A stretch of DNA of 64,000 nt, taken from CTSoil-043 sp963821235 (GTDB lineage: Bacteria; Chloroflexota; Limnocylindria; Limnocylindrales; CSP1-4). The DNA lies in the NCBI GenBank assembly GCA_963821235.1, contig CAWGCS010000002.1, forward strand, positions 62,001 through 126,000, given 5' to 3'. The position numbers were made by a program, and so were the translations under genes. The notes beneath the pieces were generated by a model, which worked only from the letters and a program-made list of their open reading frames with translations, made no database searches and was not told the DNA's origin. How positions within the stretch are numbered: position 1 is the first letter of the stretch; every line of letters starts with the position of its first letter. Shown in pieces: positions 1-8,454 of this stretch.

Positions 1-120
1 CCGGCTCTGCCGCGGCCCGTGCCGCGGATGCTCGCTCGACGCAGCCCGGGCCCGGGCGGTTCCCGCCGGGCCGGGCCGGCGCACGTCCGCCGCGACCGTC
101 GTCGTGCCCACGCTCGACGT

Positions 121-150
121 TTGACGGAGCCGGGCTCCCGGGTGTACAAA
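121..150 (+). promoter_or_regulatory. Sigma-70-like promoter of the TPR gene
   Basis: TTGACG at 121-126 and TACAAA at 145-150 are separated by 18 bp, upstream of the gene starting at 221. The predicted transcription start near 157 leaves a leader of about 64 nt that carries the purine-rich GAAAGGA at 204-210 as ribosome binding site. Confidence 0.5.
126..138. promoter_or_regulatory. Perfect palindrome inside the promoter spacer
   Basis: GGAGCC-G-GGCTCC is a perfect inverted repeat between the -35 and -10 elements, a place where a bound repressor would block RNA polymerase. No regulator can be assigned, and in DNA this GC-rich a 13-bp palindrome could arise by chance. Confidence 0.3.
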
Positions 151-220
151 CGGCAGTCGCGCCCCCCGATCGCGACTCCCGTCCGGCGCGGCCGCGCCGA
201 CCCGAAAGGACCCGCCCTCC

Positions 221-1078
221 GTGACGTTCCCCGAGCTCGAGCAGGCGACGCCGAACGCCCCCAGCCTCTCCCGGATCAAGAGGACACTGACCGAGCAGGC
301 GATCGCCAGCGCCGCCGATGCCCGCTGGGAGGAGGCCGCCGACACGAACCGCAAGCTCCTGGAGCACGGGCCCGACGCGGAGGCGGAGAACCGCCTCGCC
401 AAGGCGCTCTGGGAGATGGGCGACCTGGCCGGCGCTCGCGAGCACTACCAGAAGGCGCTCGCCCTCGACCCGACGAACCGGATCGCCGAGCGGAACATCG
501 ACCGCCTCAAGCTCCTCCTCGTCGAGGCGGGCGACCGGACGGTGGCCGCCGACCCCACGAGCAAGGCCCCGGTCTCGATCTTCGTCGAGGAGACCGGCAA
601 GACCGGCTTCGCCCACCTCGTCGAGCTCGCCCGCCCCAAGGTCCTCGCCCAGGTCAACCCCGGCGACTACGTCGAGCTGGTCGCCGAAGGCAAGCACCTC
701 ATCGCCAACTCGAACGGGATCCGCGTCGGCGTCGTCGAGCCCCGGGTCGCCGCCCGGCTCCTGAAGATGATCGCGAACGGCAACAAGTACGCGGCCGGCG
801 TCACCTCGCTGGGCGCCCAGGACGTGCGGATCATCATCCGCGAGGTCTTCCAGGACCCCCGCAACTACGGCAAGGTCAGCTTCCCGACCGCCGCCAAGTC
901 GTCCGACCTCCGGCCCTACACGAAGGGCACCCTCCTCCGCGAGGACGAGGATCTCGAGGACGACCTCGAGGACGACGTCGAGGACGAGGAGATCGAGGAT
1001 CTCGACCGGGTCCTGCCGGCCGAGGTCACGCCGGACGAGGCGTTCGAGGAAGAGCCGGACGAGCTCGAGGAGCCGTAA
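221..1078 (+). CDS. TPR protein with acidic C-terminal tail
   Basis: 285 aa from a GTG start preceded by GAAAGGA. Residues about 25-100 read as a helical TPR-type region, including the typical stretch ALWEMGDLAGAREHYQKALA followed by LDP. The middle part (about 110-230) is a compact domain I cannot name. The end (about 238-285) is strongly acidic, with runs such as EDLEDDLEDDVEDEE. There is no signal peptide or membrane segment, so it is probably a cytoplasmic scaffold or adaptor. It is a single transcription unit with its own promoter and a stem-loop behind it. The TPR call rests on repeat shape; partner and process are unknown. Confidence 0.75.
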   Translation: MTFPELEQATPNAPSLSRIKRTLTEQAIASAADARWEEAADTNRKLLEHGPDAEAENRLAKALWEMGDLAGAREHYQKALALDPTNRIAERNIDRLKLLLVEAGDRTVAADPTSKAPVSIFVEETGKTGFAHLVELARPKVLAQVNPGDYVELVAEGKHLIANSNGIRVGVVEPRVAARLLKMIANGNKYAAGVTSLGAQDVRIIIREVFQDPRNYGKVSFPTAAKSSDLRPYTKGTLLREDEDLEDDLEDDVEDEEIEDLDRVLPAEVTPDEAFEEEPDELEEP

Positions 1079-1092
1079 GCCGCCGACCCGGC

Positions 1093-1117
1093 CGCGGGCG
1101 CCGTTACCGCGCCCGCG
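1093..1117 (+). terminator. Stem-loop downstream of the TPR gene
   Basis: A perfect 9-bp stem, CGCGGGCGC and GCGCCCGCG, encloses the 7-nt loop CGTTACC and starts 14 nt after the stop codon at 1078. There is no T-tract, which is common for GC-rich genomes. It most likely ends the preceding transcript. Confidence 0.45.
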
Positions 1118-1231
1118 TCGCATCGCCCGCGCCTTCGCGTGCGCCGCGGTCCCCTCCGCGGCCGTCCTCGTCGCCGGCGAGGCGGCGCCACGGGGCGCCC
1201 TCGCGGCGCGGCTCTGGCAGAATCGTCGCCG

Positions 1232-3925
1232 ATGACTCCCCGAGAGATCGCGGGCCGGCCTGCCCGTCCGCTTGCGCTCCCCATCTTCGAGCGCCTGGCG
1301 CCGGCCCTCCCGCCCGAGCTGCTCGCTGCCCACGTCGAGGCCGCCAGCGCGCCCGACGACGTCGTGGTCGACCTCTTCGGGCGGGGAGGCTGGGTCGCCC
1401 GCACCGCCCTGGCACTCGGCCGCCGGGCCGTCTCCGTGGAGACGTCGCCGCTCAGCCGCCTCCTCGCCGACGTCGTCGTCCGGGCGCCCGACCTGCGCCA
1501 CCTCGACGCGGCCTTCCAGGCGGTGGCCGCCTCGCCGCTCGGGGCGACGAGCCTCCGCGCCTGGATCGACGAGCGCTTCGCGACGCGCTGCCCGACCTGC
1601 GGCCGGACGCTCGCCCTGGAGGAGCTCGTCTGGGAGCCGGACCCCGAGGGGACCCTGCGGCCGACGCGGCGCTCGTTCCGCTGCCCCGCCTGCCTCGATC
1701 GCCGCGGCCGGGGCGGGGAGCTGCGCCAGGCGCCCGTGGAGAGCGCGGACGTGGAGCTCGCCGAGGGCCAGGATCCCGATCCCGTGGCCCGCGAGGAGAT
1801 CGCCCGCCGGTTTCCCCTGCCGGAGGGGCCGGGGCTGCTCCTCGACCAACTCCTGGACCTCCATTCGCCGCGCCAGCTCGCCGTCCTCCAGGCGATCCTC
1901 GTCCGCATCGAGGGCGACCTGCGGGCATCGCAGGTCACCTCGGCCCTGCGGCTGGCCTTCGTCCACGCCGTCCTCCCCTCGAGCCGCCTCAACGGCTACC
2001 CGGGCCGGCCGAGCTCGCTGCGGATCACCGCCGGCCGAGTCCGTCCGCCTGGCGCGCCGGGCTGGCGGGAGCGCAACCCGTGGCGGGCCTTCGAGGACGG
2101 CTACCGCCTGGTGCGGGCCTTCGTGCAGGCGCTCGACGGCGGGCCGTACGGGGCGGTCCAGGCCCGCCTCACCGAGCCGCTCGAAGGGGTCCTCGACGGG
2201 CCGCCGATGATCTCGCTGCGCGTCGGCGGCGGCGACGCGCTCGAACGGCTGGCCGCCGAAGGAGCGGCCCTCTCCCCGGACCAGCGCGCCCGGGTCCGCC
2301 TCGTCCTCTCCCAGCCCCGCCCGGAGTGGACGCCGGCCCGCCTGGCCGAGGCGTTCGTCCTGACCGCCTGGGCCCTCGGCAGCGAGGCTGCCCGGCTCCT
2401 GCCCCATGCGGCCCTCGAGAGCTCGGACGCGCGGCCCGAGGGTCGGGGAGCGGCGCTGCGGACGGCCCTGGAGGCCGTCGCCCCGGCCATGGCGGGGGAC
2501 GGCGCGGCGGTGGTCCTGCTGGACCCGGACGGGGCGCCGGGGCTGGTCGAGGCCGGCATCGCGGGCGCGGCCGCGGGGTGGCGGGTCGCCTCCGCCCGCG
2601 TCGCCGAGCCCGGCCGCGTGCCGGGCGGGGTCCTCGGCCTGGTTCCCCCCGGCGGCCGCCTGGGCGCGGGAGCGCGGACGCGAGCCAACCGGGCCTTGCC
2701 GACGGCGCGGGGCGGGGCGGGGGATCCGGGCTCGGTTGCGGGGCGCGGGCTGTTCGGCGGTCCCGTCCCGATCGACGGCCGCTTCTCCATCTCCGAGCTG
2801 AACCGCGTGGTGACGGAGACGGCCGTGACGGCCCTCCAGGCCCGGGGCGAGCCGGCCGACGAGCAGCACCTCGTCGGGGAGCTGCTCGTGGCCCTCGATC
2901 GGAGCGGCCAGCTGCGCCGCTTCGCCGTGACCGCGGCGGGACCGCCGAGCGGCGAGGGCGACGCCCGCGGCCCGGCTGCCATCGCGGCGCACGCCGGCGC
3001 CCGGACCGAGGGCCGACGCGACGCCCTGCCTCCATCGGCCGGGCAGGCCGCGGTCGACCTCCTGGCCCTCCTGGAGGCGGAGCTGCGGCGCCCCGGCCAG
3101 CGGAAGGTCGCCTCCTCGGAAGGCGGCCGCCTGTGGCTGGCCGACCCTCGCGACGAGGCCGAGGCGGCGGCGCCGCTGGCCGATCGGCTCGAGTGGGCGA
3201 TCTTCAGCCTGCTCGGCAGCGGGGCTTCGGTGCCCGAGGCGGCCGTGCGAGCCCGCGTCGAGGAGCTGTTCGTCGGCGCGGACGCCCCGGACGCCTGGCT
3301 CATCGACGCCTGCCTGGCCAGCTACGGCGCCCCTGCTCCGGGCGACGGGCGCCTCGTCGCCCGGGACGACCTCCAGGCGCGCTCGCTTGAGCACGCCGCC
3401 ACGATCGCGCTCCTGGCCGACCTGGGGCACCGCCTGGGGCTCCATGTCGCCATCGCGCCCCGCGAGCAGGCCCGCCGGGCGGCGGGCCTGCCGCTGGGTG
3501 CGCGCCTCCTGCCCGACGAGCGAGAGGCCTCGCTCGGCTTCCTCGGGCGCTCCGGGGCCGAGGCCCTCGAGCAGGTCGACTGCTGCTGGTACGTCCGCCC
3601 GCGGTTCGCCTTCCTCTTCGAGGTCGAGTGGACCGCCATGCTGGGCGAGCCCGTCCTGCGGCGCGGTCGGAGCATCCGGGGCGACGAGCGGATGGTCCGC
3701 TTCCTCGTCATCCCGCCGGAGCGCGTCGAGCTCGTCCGCCGCAAGATCGAGCGCTCGCCGGTCCTCCGGACGGCGATGGAGGCGGCCAACTGGCACGTCC
3801 TCCGCACCGACGCCCTGCACCGCTTCGCGGCGCGCCCGACGGTCACCCTGGACGACCTCGAGCCGTACCTCGGGCTCGACCCGATCGCCGACCGGCCCGA
3901 CCAGCTGGCCCTCTTCGGGACCTGA
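1232..3925 (+). CDS. DNA-methylase-like protein with zinc ribbon, probably not catalytic
   Basis: 897 aa from ATG at 1232; an upstream in-frame ATG at 1139 would only add an Arg-rich non-conserved leader. Residues 47-53 (DLFGRGG) and the following SVETSPLSRLLA look like the SAM-binding motifs of class I DNA methylases of the COG1743/DUF1156 type. Two CxxC pairs (C120/C123, C151/C154) form a zinc ribbon inserted as in that family. Where the catalytic DPPY should stand, after VRLVL, the protein has SQPRP (360-364), so methyl transfer is doubtful. The C-terminal 300 residues are well formed but unnamed. No restriction gene is nearby. It could be a DNA-binding relic or a protein with a new role. 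Confidence 0.55.
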   Translation: MTPREIAGRPARPLALPIFERLAPALPPELLAAHVEAASAPDDVVVDLFGRGGWVARTALALGRRAVSVETSPLSRLLADVVVRAPDLRHLDAAFQAVAASPLGATSLRAWIDERFATRCPTCGRTLALEELVWEPDPEGTLRPTRRSFRCPACLDRRGRGGELRQAPVESADVELAEGQDPDPVAREEIARRFPLPEGPGLLLDQLLDLHSPRQLAVLQAILVRIEGDLRASQVTSALRLAFVHAVLPSSRLNGYPGRPSSLRITAGRVRPPGAPGWRERNPWRAFEDGYRLVRAFVQALDGGPYGAVQARLTEPLEGVLDGPPMISLRVGGGDALERLAAEGAALSPDQRARVRLVLSQPRPEWTPARLAEAFVLTAWALGSEAARLLPHAALESSDARPEGRGAALRTALEAVAPAMAGDGAAVVLLDPDGAPGLVEAGIAGAAAGWRVASARVAEPGRVPGGVLGLVPPGGRLGAGARTRANRALPTARGGAGDPGSVAGRGLFGGPVPIDGRFSISELNRVVTETAVTALQARGEPADEQHLVGELLVALDRSGQLRRFAVTAAGPPSGEGDARGPAAIAAHAGARTEGRRDALPPSAGQAAVDLLALLEAELRRPGQRKVASSEGGRLWLADPRDEAEAAAPLADRLEWAIFSLLGSGASVPEAAVRARVEELFVGADAPDAWLIDACLASYGAPAPGDGRLVARDDLQARSLEHAATIALLADLGHRLGLHVAIAPREQARRAAGLPLGARLLPDEREASLGFLGRSGAEALEQVDCCWYVRPRFAFLFEVEWTAMLGEPVLRRGRSIRGDERMVRFLVIPPERVELVRRKIERSPVLRTAMEAANWHVLRTDALHRFAARPTVTLDDLEPYLGLDPIADRPDQLALFGT

Positions 3926-3949
3926 GAGACGACGGGCCGCCGCGGCGGG

Positions 3950-3955
3950 TACCCT
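3950..3955 (+). promoter_or_regulatory. -10 element giving a probably leaderless transcript
   Basis: TACCCT lies 6 nt before the ATG at 3962, so transcription should start at or beside the start codon. No Shine-Dalgarno sequence fits. The same spacing recurs at several other genes in this window. Confidence 0.4.
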
Positions 3956-3961
3956 GTCGCC

Positions 3962-5614
3962 ATGACCACCTCGACCGACCTCGCCGAACTCGCCGCGCGC
4001 ACCTGGGAGCGCACCCTCGAGCTCCATCCGACGCTCGCCACCGTCTACGGCGACGAGCGCTTCGACGACCGCCTGGACGATCCTGGGCCGGCCGGGAGGG
4101 CCGCCCTCCGCGCCCTCGACGAAGAGGCACTGGCCGGCTCCCGGGCGATCGACCCCGCGGGCCTCTCCGACGAGGAGCGGATCACGCGCGACCTCATGAT
4201 CCTGGTCGCCGAGCAGGAGATCCTCGAGGACGACCTGCGCCAGGACCTCGTCGGGGCGGTCGAGCAGCAGGGGCACCAGTCGCTCCTGCCGGAGCTCGTC
4301 CAGCTCCAGAAGGCGGACACCCCGGAGCGCCTCGCCCGCCTCCTCGCCCGCCTCGAGGCGTACCCCACGCTCACCGACACGATGATCGACCTCCTGGCCG
4401 AAGGCCGAGCCGCCCGGCTGACAGCGGCCCGCGTCGTGGCCGACCGCGTCGTCGACCAGCTGGAGCGGCTCCTGGCCGCGCCGGCGGCGACGTCGCCGAT
4501 CGTGACGATCCCGACCCTCGCCGACGAGGCCGACCGCTCCCGGCTGCTCGACGCGGTGGAGCGCCACGTGCGACCGGCCGACGCCCGCTTCCTGGAGGCG
4601 CTTCGCGACTACCTTCCGGCGACGCGCGAGGAGCCGGGCCTCTGCGCCCTGCCCGACGGCGAGGCGCGCTACGCCGCCAAGATCCGGGCCTACACGAGCC
4701 TGGACCTGACGCCGGACGAGCTGCACCGGGTAGGCCTCGAGGAGCTGGCCGAGATCGAGGCCGAGCGCAAGGCCATCGCCCGGGGAGCCGGCTACGGCGA
4801 CGACACGTCGGCCTACCGCAACGCGCTCAACGCGGATCCGGCCCAGATCCCGCCGACGCCGGAGGCGCTCGTCGCGCGCTGCCAGGAAGACGTGGACCGT
4901 GCCTTCGCCGCCGCGCCTCGCTGGTTCTCCCGCGTCCCGAAGGCCGGCTGCGAGGTCCGCCGGGTCGAGCCGCTGCTGGAGAAGGACGCCCCGGGCGCCT
5001 ACTACTACCCGCCCACGATGGACGGCGGGCGGCCCGGCATCTACTTCGTGAACGCCTACGACCTGCCCAGCCGGACCTACTGGTCGGCCGCGTCGACCAC
5101 CTACCACGAGGCGGTTCCCGGCCACCACTTCCAGATCGCGCTGGAGATGGAGCTCCAGGGGCTGCCGGCGTTCCGCACCCTCGGCCACTGGCCCCAGGGG
5201 ACGGCCTACGTCGAGGGCTGGGCGCTCTACACGGAGCGGGTCGCCGACGAGGCGGGCCTCTTCCGGAGCGAGGCGGAGCGGTTCGGGATGCTCGACAGCC
5301 AGGCCCTGCGTGCGGTGCGCCTCGTCGTCGACACCGGCCTCCACGCCTTCGGCTGGAGCCGCCAGCGGGCATTCGAGACGATGGTCCAGGCGGGGATCCA
5401 TCCGACGGACGCGGGTATCGAGACGGACCGCTACATTGCCTGGCCCGGCCAGGCCCTGGCGTACATGACGGGCCGCCGGGAGATCGAGCGCCTGCGCCGC
5501 GAGCGGGTCGCCCGGGACGGTGACGCCTTCGACATCCGCCGCTTCCACGACGACGTCCTGCGCCATGGCAAGCTGCCGCTGCGGATCCTGGCCGACGCCG
5601 TGTCGGGTGCCTGA
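3962..5614 (+). CDS. DUF885 family metallopeptidase-like protein
   Basis: 550 aa, the usual length for DUF885 proteins. The family signature HEAVPGHH is at residues 382-389 and resembles a zinc-binding HExx(x)GH site; an ALYTE segment follows as in relatives. No signal peptide is visible, so the protein is probably cytoplasmic. Biochemical function in the family is poorly established; peptide or ester hydrolysis is the usual assumption. A closely related copy follows 51 bp downstream on the same strand, so this is a tandem duplication. The start is supported by the -10 element 6 nt upstream. Confidence 0.85.
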   Translation: MTTSTDLAELAARTWERTLELHPTLATVYGDERFDDRLDDPGPAGRAALRALDEEALAGSRAIDPAGLSDEERITRDLMILVAEQEILEDDLRQDLVGAVEQQGHQSLLPELVQLQKADTPERLARLLARLEAYPTLTDTMIDLLAEGRAARLTAARVVADRVVDQLERLLAAPAATSPIVTIPTLADEADRSRLLDAVERHVRPADARFLEALRDYLPATREEPGLCALPDGEARYAAKIRAYTSLDLTPDELHRVGLEELAEIEAERKAIARGAGYGDDTSAYRNALNADPAQIPPTPEALVARCQEDVDRAFAAAPRWFSRVPKAGCEVRRVEPLLEKDAPGAYYYPPTMDGGRPGIYFVNAYDLPSRTYWSAASTTYHEAVPGHHFQIALEMELQGLPAFRTLGHWPQGTAYVEGWALYTERVADEAGLFRSEAERFGMLDSQALRAVRLVVDTGLHAFGWSRQRAFETMVQAGIHPTDAGIETDRYIAWPGQALAYMTGRREIERLRRERVARDGDAFDIRRFHDDVLRHGKLPLRILADAVSGA

Positions 5615-5665
5615 GCCGACGCCCCGCTCCCATCTCCCGTGACCCGACCGCCTTCCGGAGGATCC

Positions 5666-7353
5666 ATGACCCCGCTCGACCCTGCCGCCGTCAATGACGT
5701 CGCTGATCGCTACTGGGAGGCGGCCCTCGAGCTGCACCCGACCACCGCGACGGTCTACGGCGACGACCGCTGGGACGACCGCCTCGAGGATCCGTCGCCG
5801 GTCGGCCGGGCCGCCGCGGCCGCCCTCCGCCGACGGACCCTGGACGAGCTGGCCGCGATCCCGGTCGACGCCCTGCCCGTCGAGGAGCGGATCACCCATG
5901 ACATGCTGCGGATCGTCTGCGAGCTCGGCGACGAGGCCGAGGCGCTCCGCATGGACCTCGTGGGGCTCGTCGACCAGATCGACGGCCCGCAGTCCCTGCT
6001 GGCCCAGGGAATCCAGTTCCAGCCGGCCGACACCCCGGCGCGGCTGGGGAAGCTGCTGGCGCGCCTGGCCGCCTTCGGGCCGTTCGTCGACGCCCACCTC
6101 GAGCTGCTCGACGAGGCCCGGGCGACGGGCATGACCGCGCCGCGCATCGTGGCCGAGCGGACGATCGCCCAGGCCGAGCGGCTCCTGGCGATGCCTGTCG
6201 CCGAGTCGCCCATCGTGGTCGGGGCGCGCCTCGCCGACGGCGACGAGACGGGCCGGGAGCGCGTGGCCCACGCCGTGCGCAAGGTGGTCAACCCCGCCCT
6301 CGCCCGCTACGTCGCGGCGCTGCGGGAGCCCTACCTGGCGGCCACCCGCGAGGCGCCGGGCCTCTGGTCGGCCCCGGACGGCGCCGCGCGCTACCGGATG
6401 GCAATGCGGATGTGGACGAGCCTCGACCTGGACCCGGCCGAGGTCCACCAGATCGGCCTCGACGAGCTGGAGGCGATCGACGCCGAGCGCCGCACGATCG
6501 TCCGGGGGCGGGCTTCGCCACGGTGGCCGACTACCGTGCTCACCTCGCCGCCGACCCATCGAACCGGGCCAGCACGAAGGAGGCCCTCGTCGCCCGGGCC
6601 CGGGAGGACATGGAGCGCGCGGCCGCCCTGGCCCCGCGCTGGTTCGGCCGGCTGCCGGTCGCGGCCTGCGACGTCCGCCCCGTCGACCCGTTCATGGAGC
6701 GCGACGCGCCGCCCGCGTTCTACTACCCGCCGACGGTGGACGGGAGCCGGCCCGGGATCTACTTCGTCAACACCCACGAGCTGCCGACCCGGCTCCTCAC
6801 CCGGCTCGCGTCCACGACGTACCACGAGGCGATTCCCGGCCATCACTTCCAGATCGCCCTGGAGATGGAGCACCCCGCCCTGCCGGCCTTCCGGCGCCTC
6901 GGCAGCCGCGTCGTGGGCTCGGCCTATGCCGAGGGCTGGGGCCTCTACTCGGAGCGGCTGGCCGACGAGATGGGGCTCTACCGGTCCGACGCGGAGCGCT
7001 TCGCGATGCTCGACGGGCAGGCCTGGCGGGCCGTGCGCCTCATCGTCGACACCGGGATCCACGCCCTCCGCAAGGATCGCCCGTGGGCGGTCGCCCTCCT
7101 CCGCGACGAGGCGGGGCTCCCCACGACGGACGCCGGCATCGAGACCGACCGCTACATCGTCTGGCCGGGCCAGGCCCTGACCTACAAGATCGGCCAGCGC
7201 GAGATCGAGCGCCTGCGGGCCGAGCTGGAGGCCCGCGACGGCGCGGCCTTCGACCTGCGCGGCTTCCACGACGAGCTCCTCGGCCACGGTGCCCTGGCCC
7301 TCGCCACGCTGGCCCGCGAGCTGCCGCGCTGGGTGGCGCCGGCGGCGGCGTAG
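5666..7353 (+). pseudogene. Second DUF885 paralogue, interrupted by a 1-nt frameshift
   Basis: Starts at ATG 5666 behind GGAGGA (5657-5662) and parallels the preceding gene along its whole length, including an HEAIPGHH metal site near 6823. Reading breaks in the G-run 6504-6508. The first frame reads ...TIVRGRAS where the paralogue has AIARGAGY, and the +1 frame continues ...GAGFATVADYRAHL to the stop at 7353. Adding one G restores VRGAGF and one protein of about 562 aa. Both halves keep family-level conservation, so the break is very recent or a homopolymer sequencing/assembly error. If real, only a fragment lacking the metal site would be made from the first start. Confidence 0.8.
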
Positions 7354-7386
7354 CGCACCGGGCGAGCTCGTCAAGAGAGCGACGGG

Positions 7387-8454
7387 TCAGGCGCCCTCGA
7401 TCAGGACCGCATGGGTGAGTGCGGCGCGGAGGGCCGCCCCCGCAGCCTCCCGGTCGGTCCGGTCGAGCCGGTCGAGCGCGAGGAGGGCTGCACCCAGGAC
7501 GGGTGGCGCATCGAGCCGGACGACCGGGGCTCCGGGCGCGATCCGCGTCACTCCGTCCCGGATCCGCTCGAGGAACGGCGCGTCGTCGGTGCGGAAGATG
7601 CCCCCGGCGAGGACGACCGCCGGCCGGCGCCGCAGGAGGTGGAGACGGCGGAGGGCCGCCACCGCCATCGCCACGATCTCGTCGGCGAGCCGCTCGAGGA
7701 TCGCCCGGGCCACCGCGTCGCCCTCGCCGGCCGCGGCGAAGACGTCCGGGGCGAGGTCGAGGAGCCTGTCCTCGTCGAGGCGACCACGGTAGATGGCCAG
7801 GGTGACGTCGACCGGGCGGCGGCGCCCGAAGCGGGCGGGCACCCGCTGCTCTAGGGCGGTCCGGGGACCGCGTCCGTCCCGCGCCCGGACGGCCGCCGCG
7901 AGGGCTGCCATGCCGAGGGCGCCCCCGCCTCCCCAGTCCCCGGCGATCGGCCCGAGCGCCGGGAAGCGGGCCTCGCGGCCGTCGGGCGCGCGCCCGAGGC
8001 AGTTGATGCCGGCGCCGCAGACGACGGCGGCGCCCCACCCCGCCTCGGTGCCGGCCCGCAGGGCGGCGTGCGTGTCGTTGCGGACCAGGGCCTCCGTCGC
8101 CAGGGCCCGCCGCTCGTAGAGGCTGGCGAGCCGGCGCTCCTCGTCCGGGAAGTCGGCGCCGGCCGCGCAGACGACCGCCAGGTCGGCGCCGGGCCGCGCT
8201 GCGGGGTCGAGGCCGGCCGCTGCGCGGGCCTGGCGGAGCAGCGCGTCGAGCGCCTCGCAGCCCGCCTCCAGGCCGACGGCCTGGTGGGACGCCGTGGGCC
8301 CCCGAACGGCGGCGAGGAGGGCGCCGTCGCCGCGCACGAGGGCCACGTCCGTCTTGGAGTTGCCGACGTCCGCGGCGAGGAGGAGGGGCGCCTCGTCCGT
8401 CGCCGTGGGGCGCGGAGCCGACGCCTCGTCGCCCGTGGCGACCGGTCGGGTCAC
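7387..8454 (-). CDS. BadF/BadG-type ATPase, N-acetylglucosamine kinase-like
   Basis: 355 aa, GTG start overlapping the preceding stop by 4 nt, so translation is coupled. The N-terminus LLLAADVGNSKTDVALV is the phosphate-1 loop of the ASKHA fold, and VCGAGINCLG plus GDWGGGGALG are typical of the BadF/BadG/BcrA group that includes eukaryote-like GlcNAc kinases. Expected reaction: ATP-dependent phosphorylation of GlcNAc or a related amino sugar at C6. It is the last gene of the leftward carbohydrate operon, downstream of a GH5-like hydrolase and a SIS protein that could handle the product. Substrate is inferred from family and context. Confidence 0.75.
   Translation of the reverse strand: MTRPVATGDEASAPRPTATDEAPLLLAADVGNSKTDVALVRGDGALLAAVRGPTASHQAVGLEAGCEALDALLRQARAAAGLDPAARPGADLAVVCAAGADFPDEERRLASLYERRALATEALVRNDTHAALRAGTEAGWGAAVVCGAGINCLGRAPDGREARFPALGPIAGDWGGGGALGMAALAAAVRARDGRGPRTALEQRVPARFGRRRPVDVTLAIYRGRLDEDRLLDLAPDVFAAAGEGDAVARAILERLADEIVAMAVAALRRLHLLRRRPAVVLAGGIFRTDDAPFLERIRDGVTRIAPGAPVVRLDAPPVLGAALLALDRLDRTDREAAGAALRAALTHAVLIEGA

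Noticed and set aside
1..120. End of a preceding gene at the left edge
   Set aside because: No frame gives recognisable protein; only GC-rich inverted repeats such as CCGCGG pairs at 11-27 are seen.
19..3390. Very long open frame rich in Arg, Pro and Gly overlapping the TPR and methylase-like genes
   Set aside because: It is a frame shadow of GC-rich coding DNA; composition is not protein-like, and the other frames hold recognisable domains.
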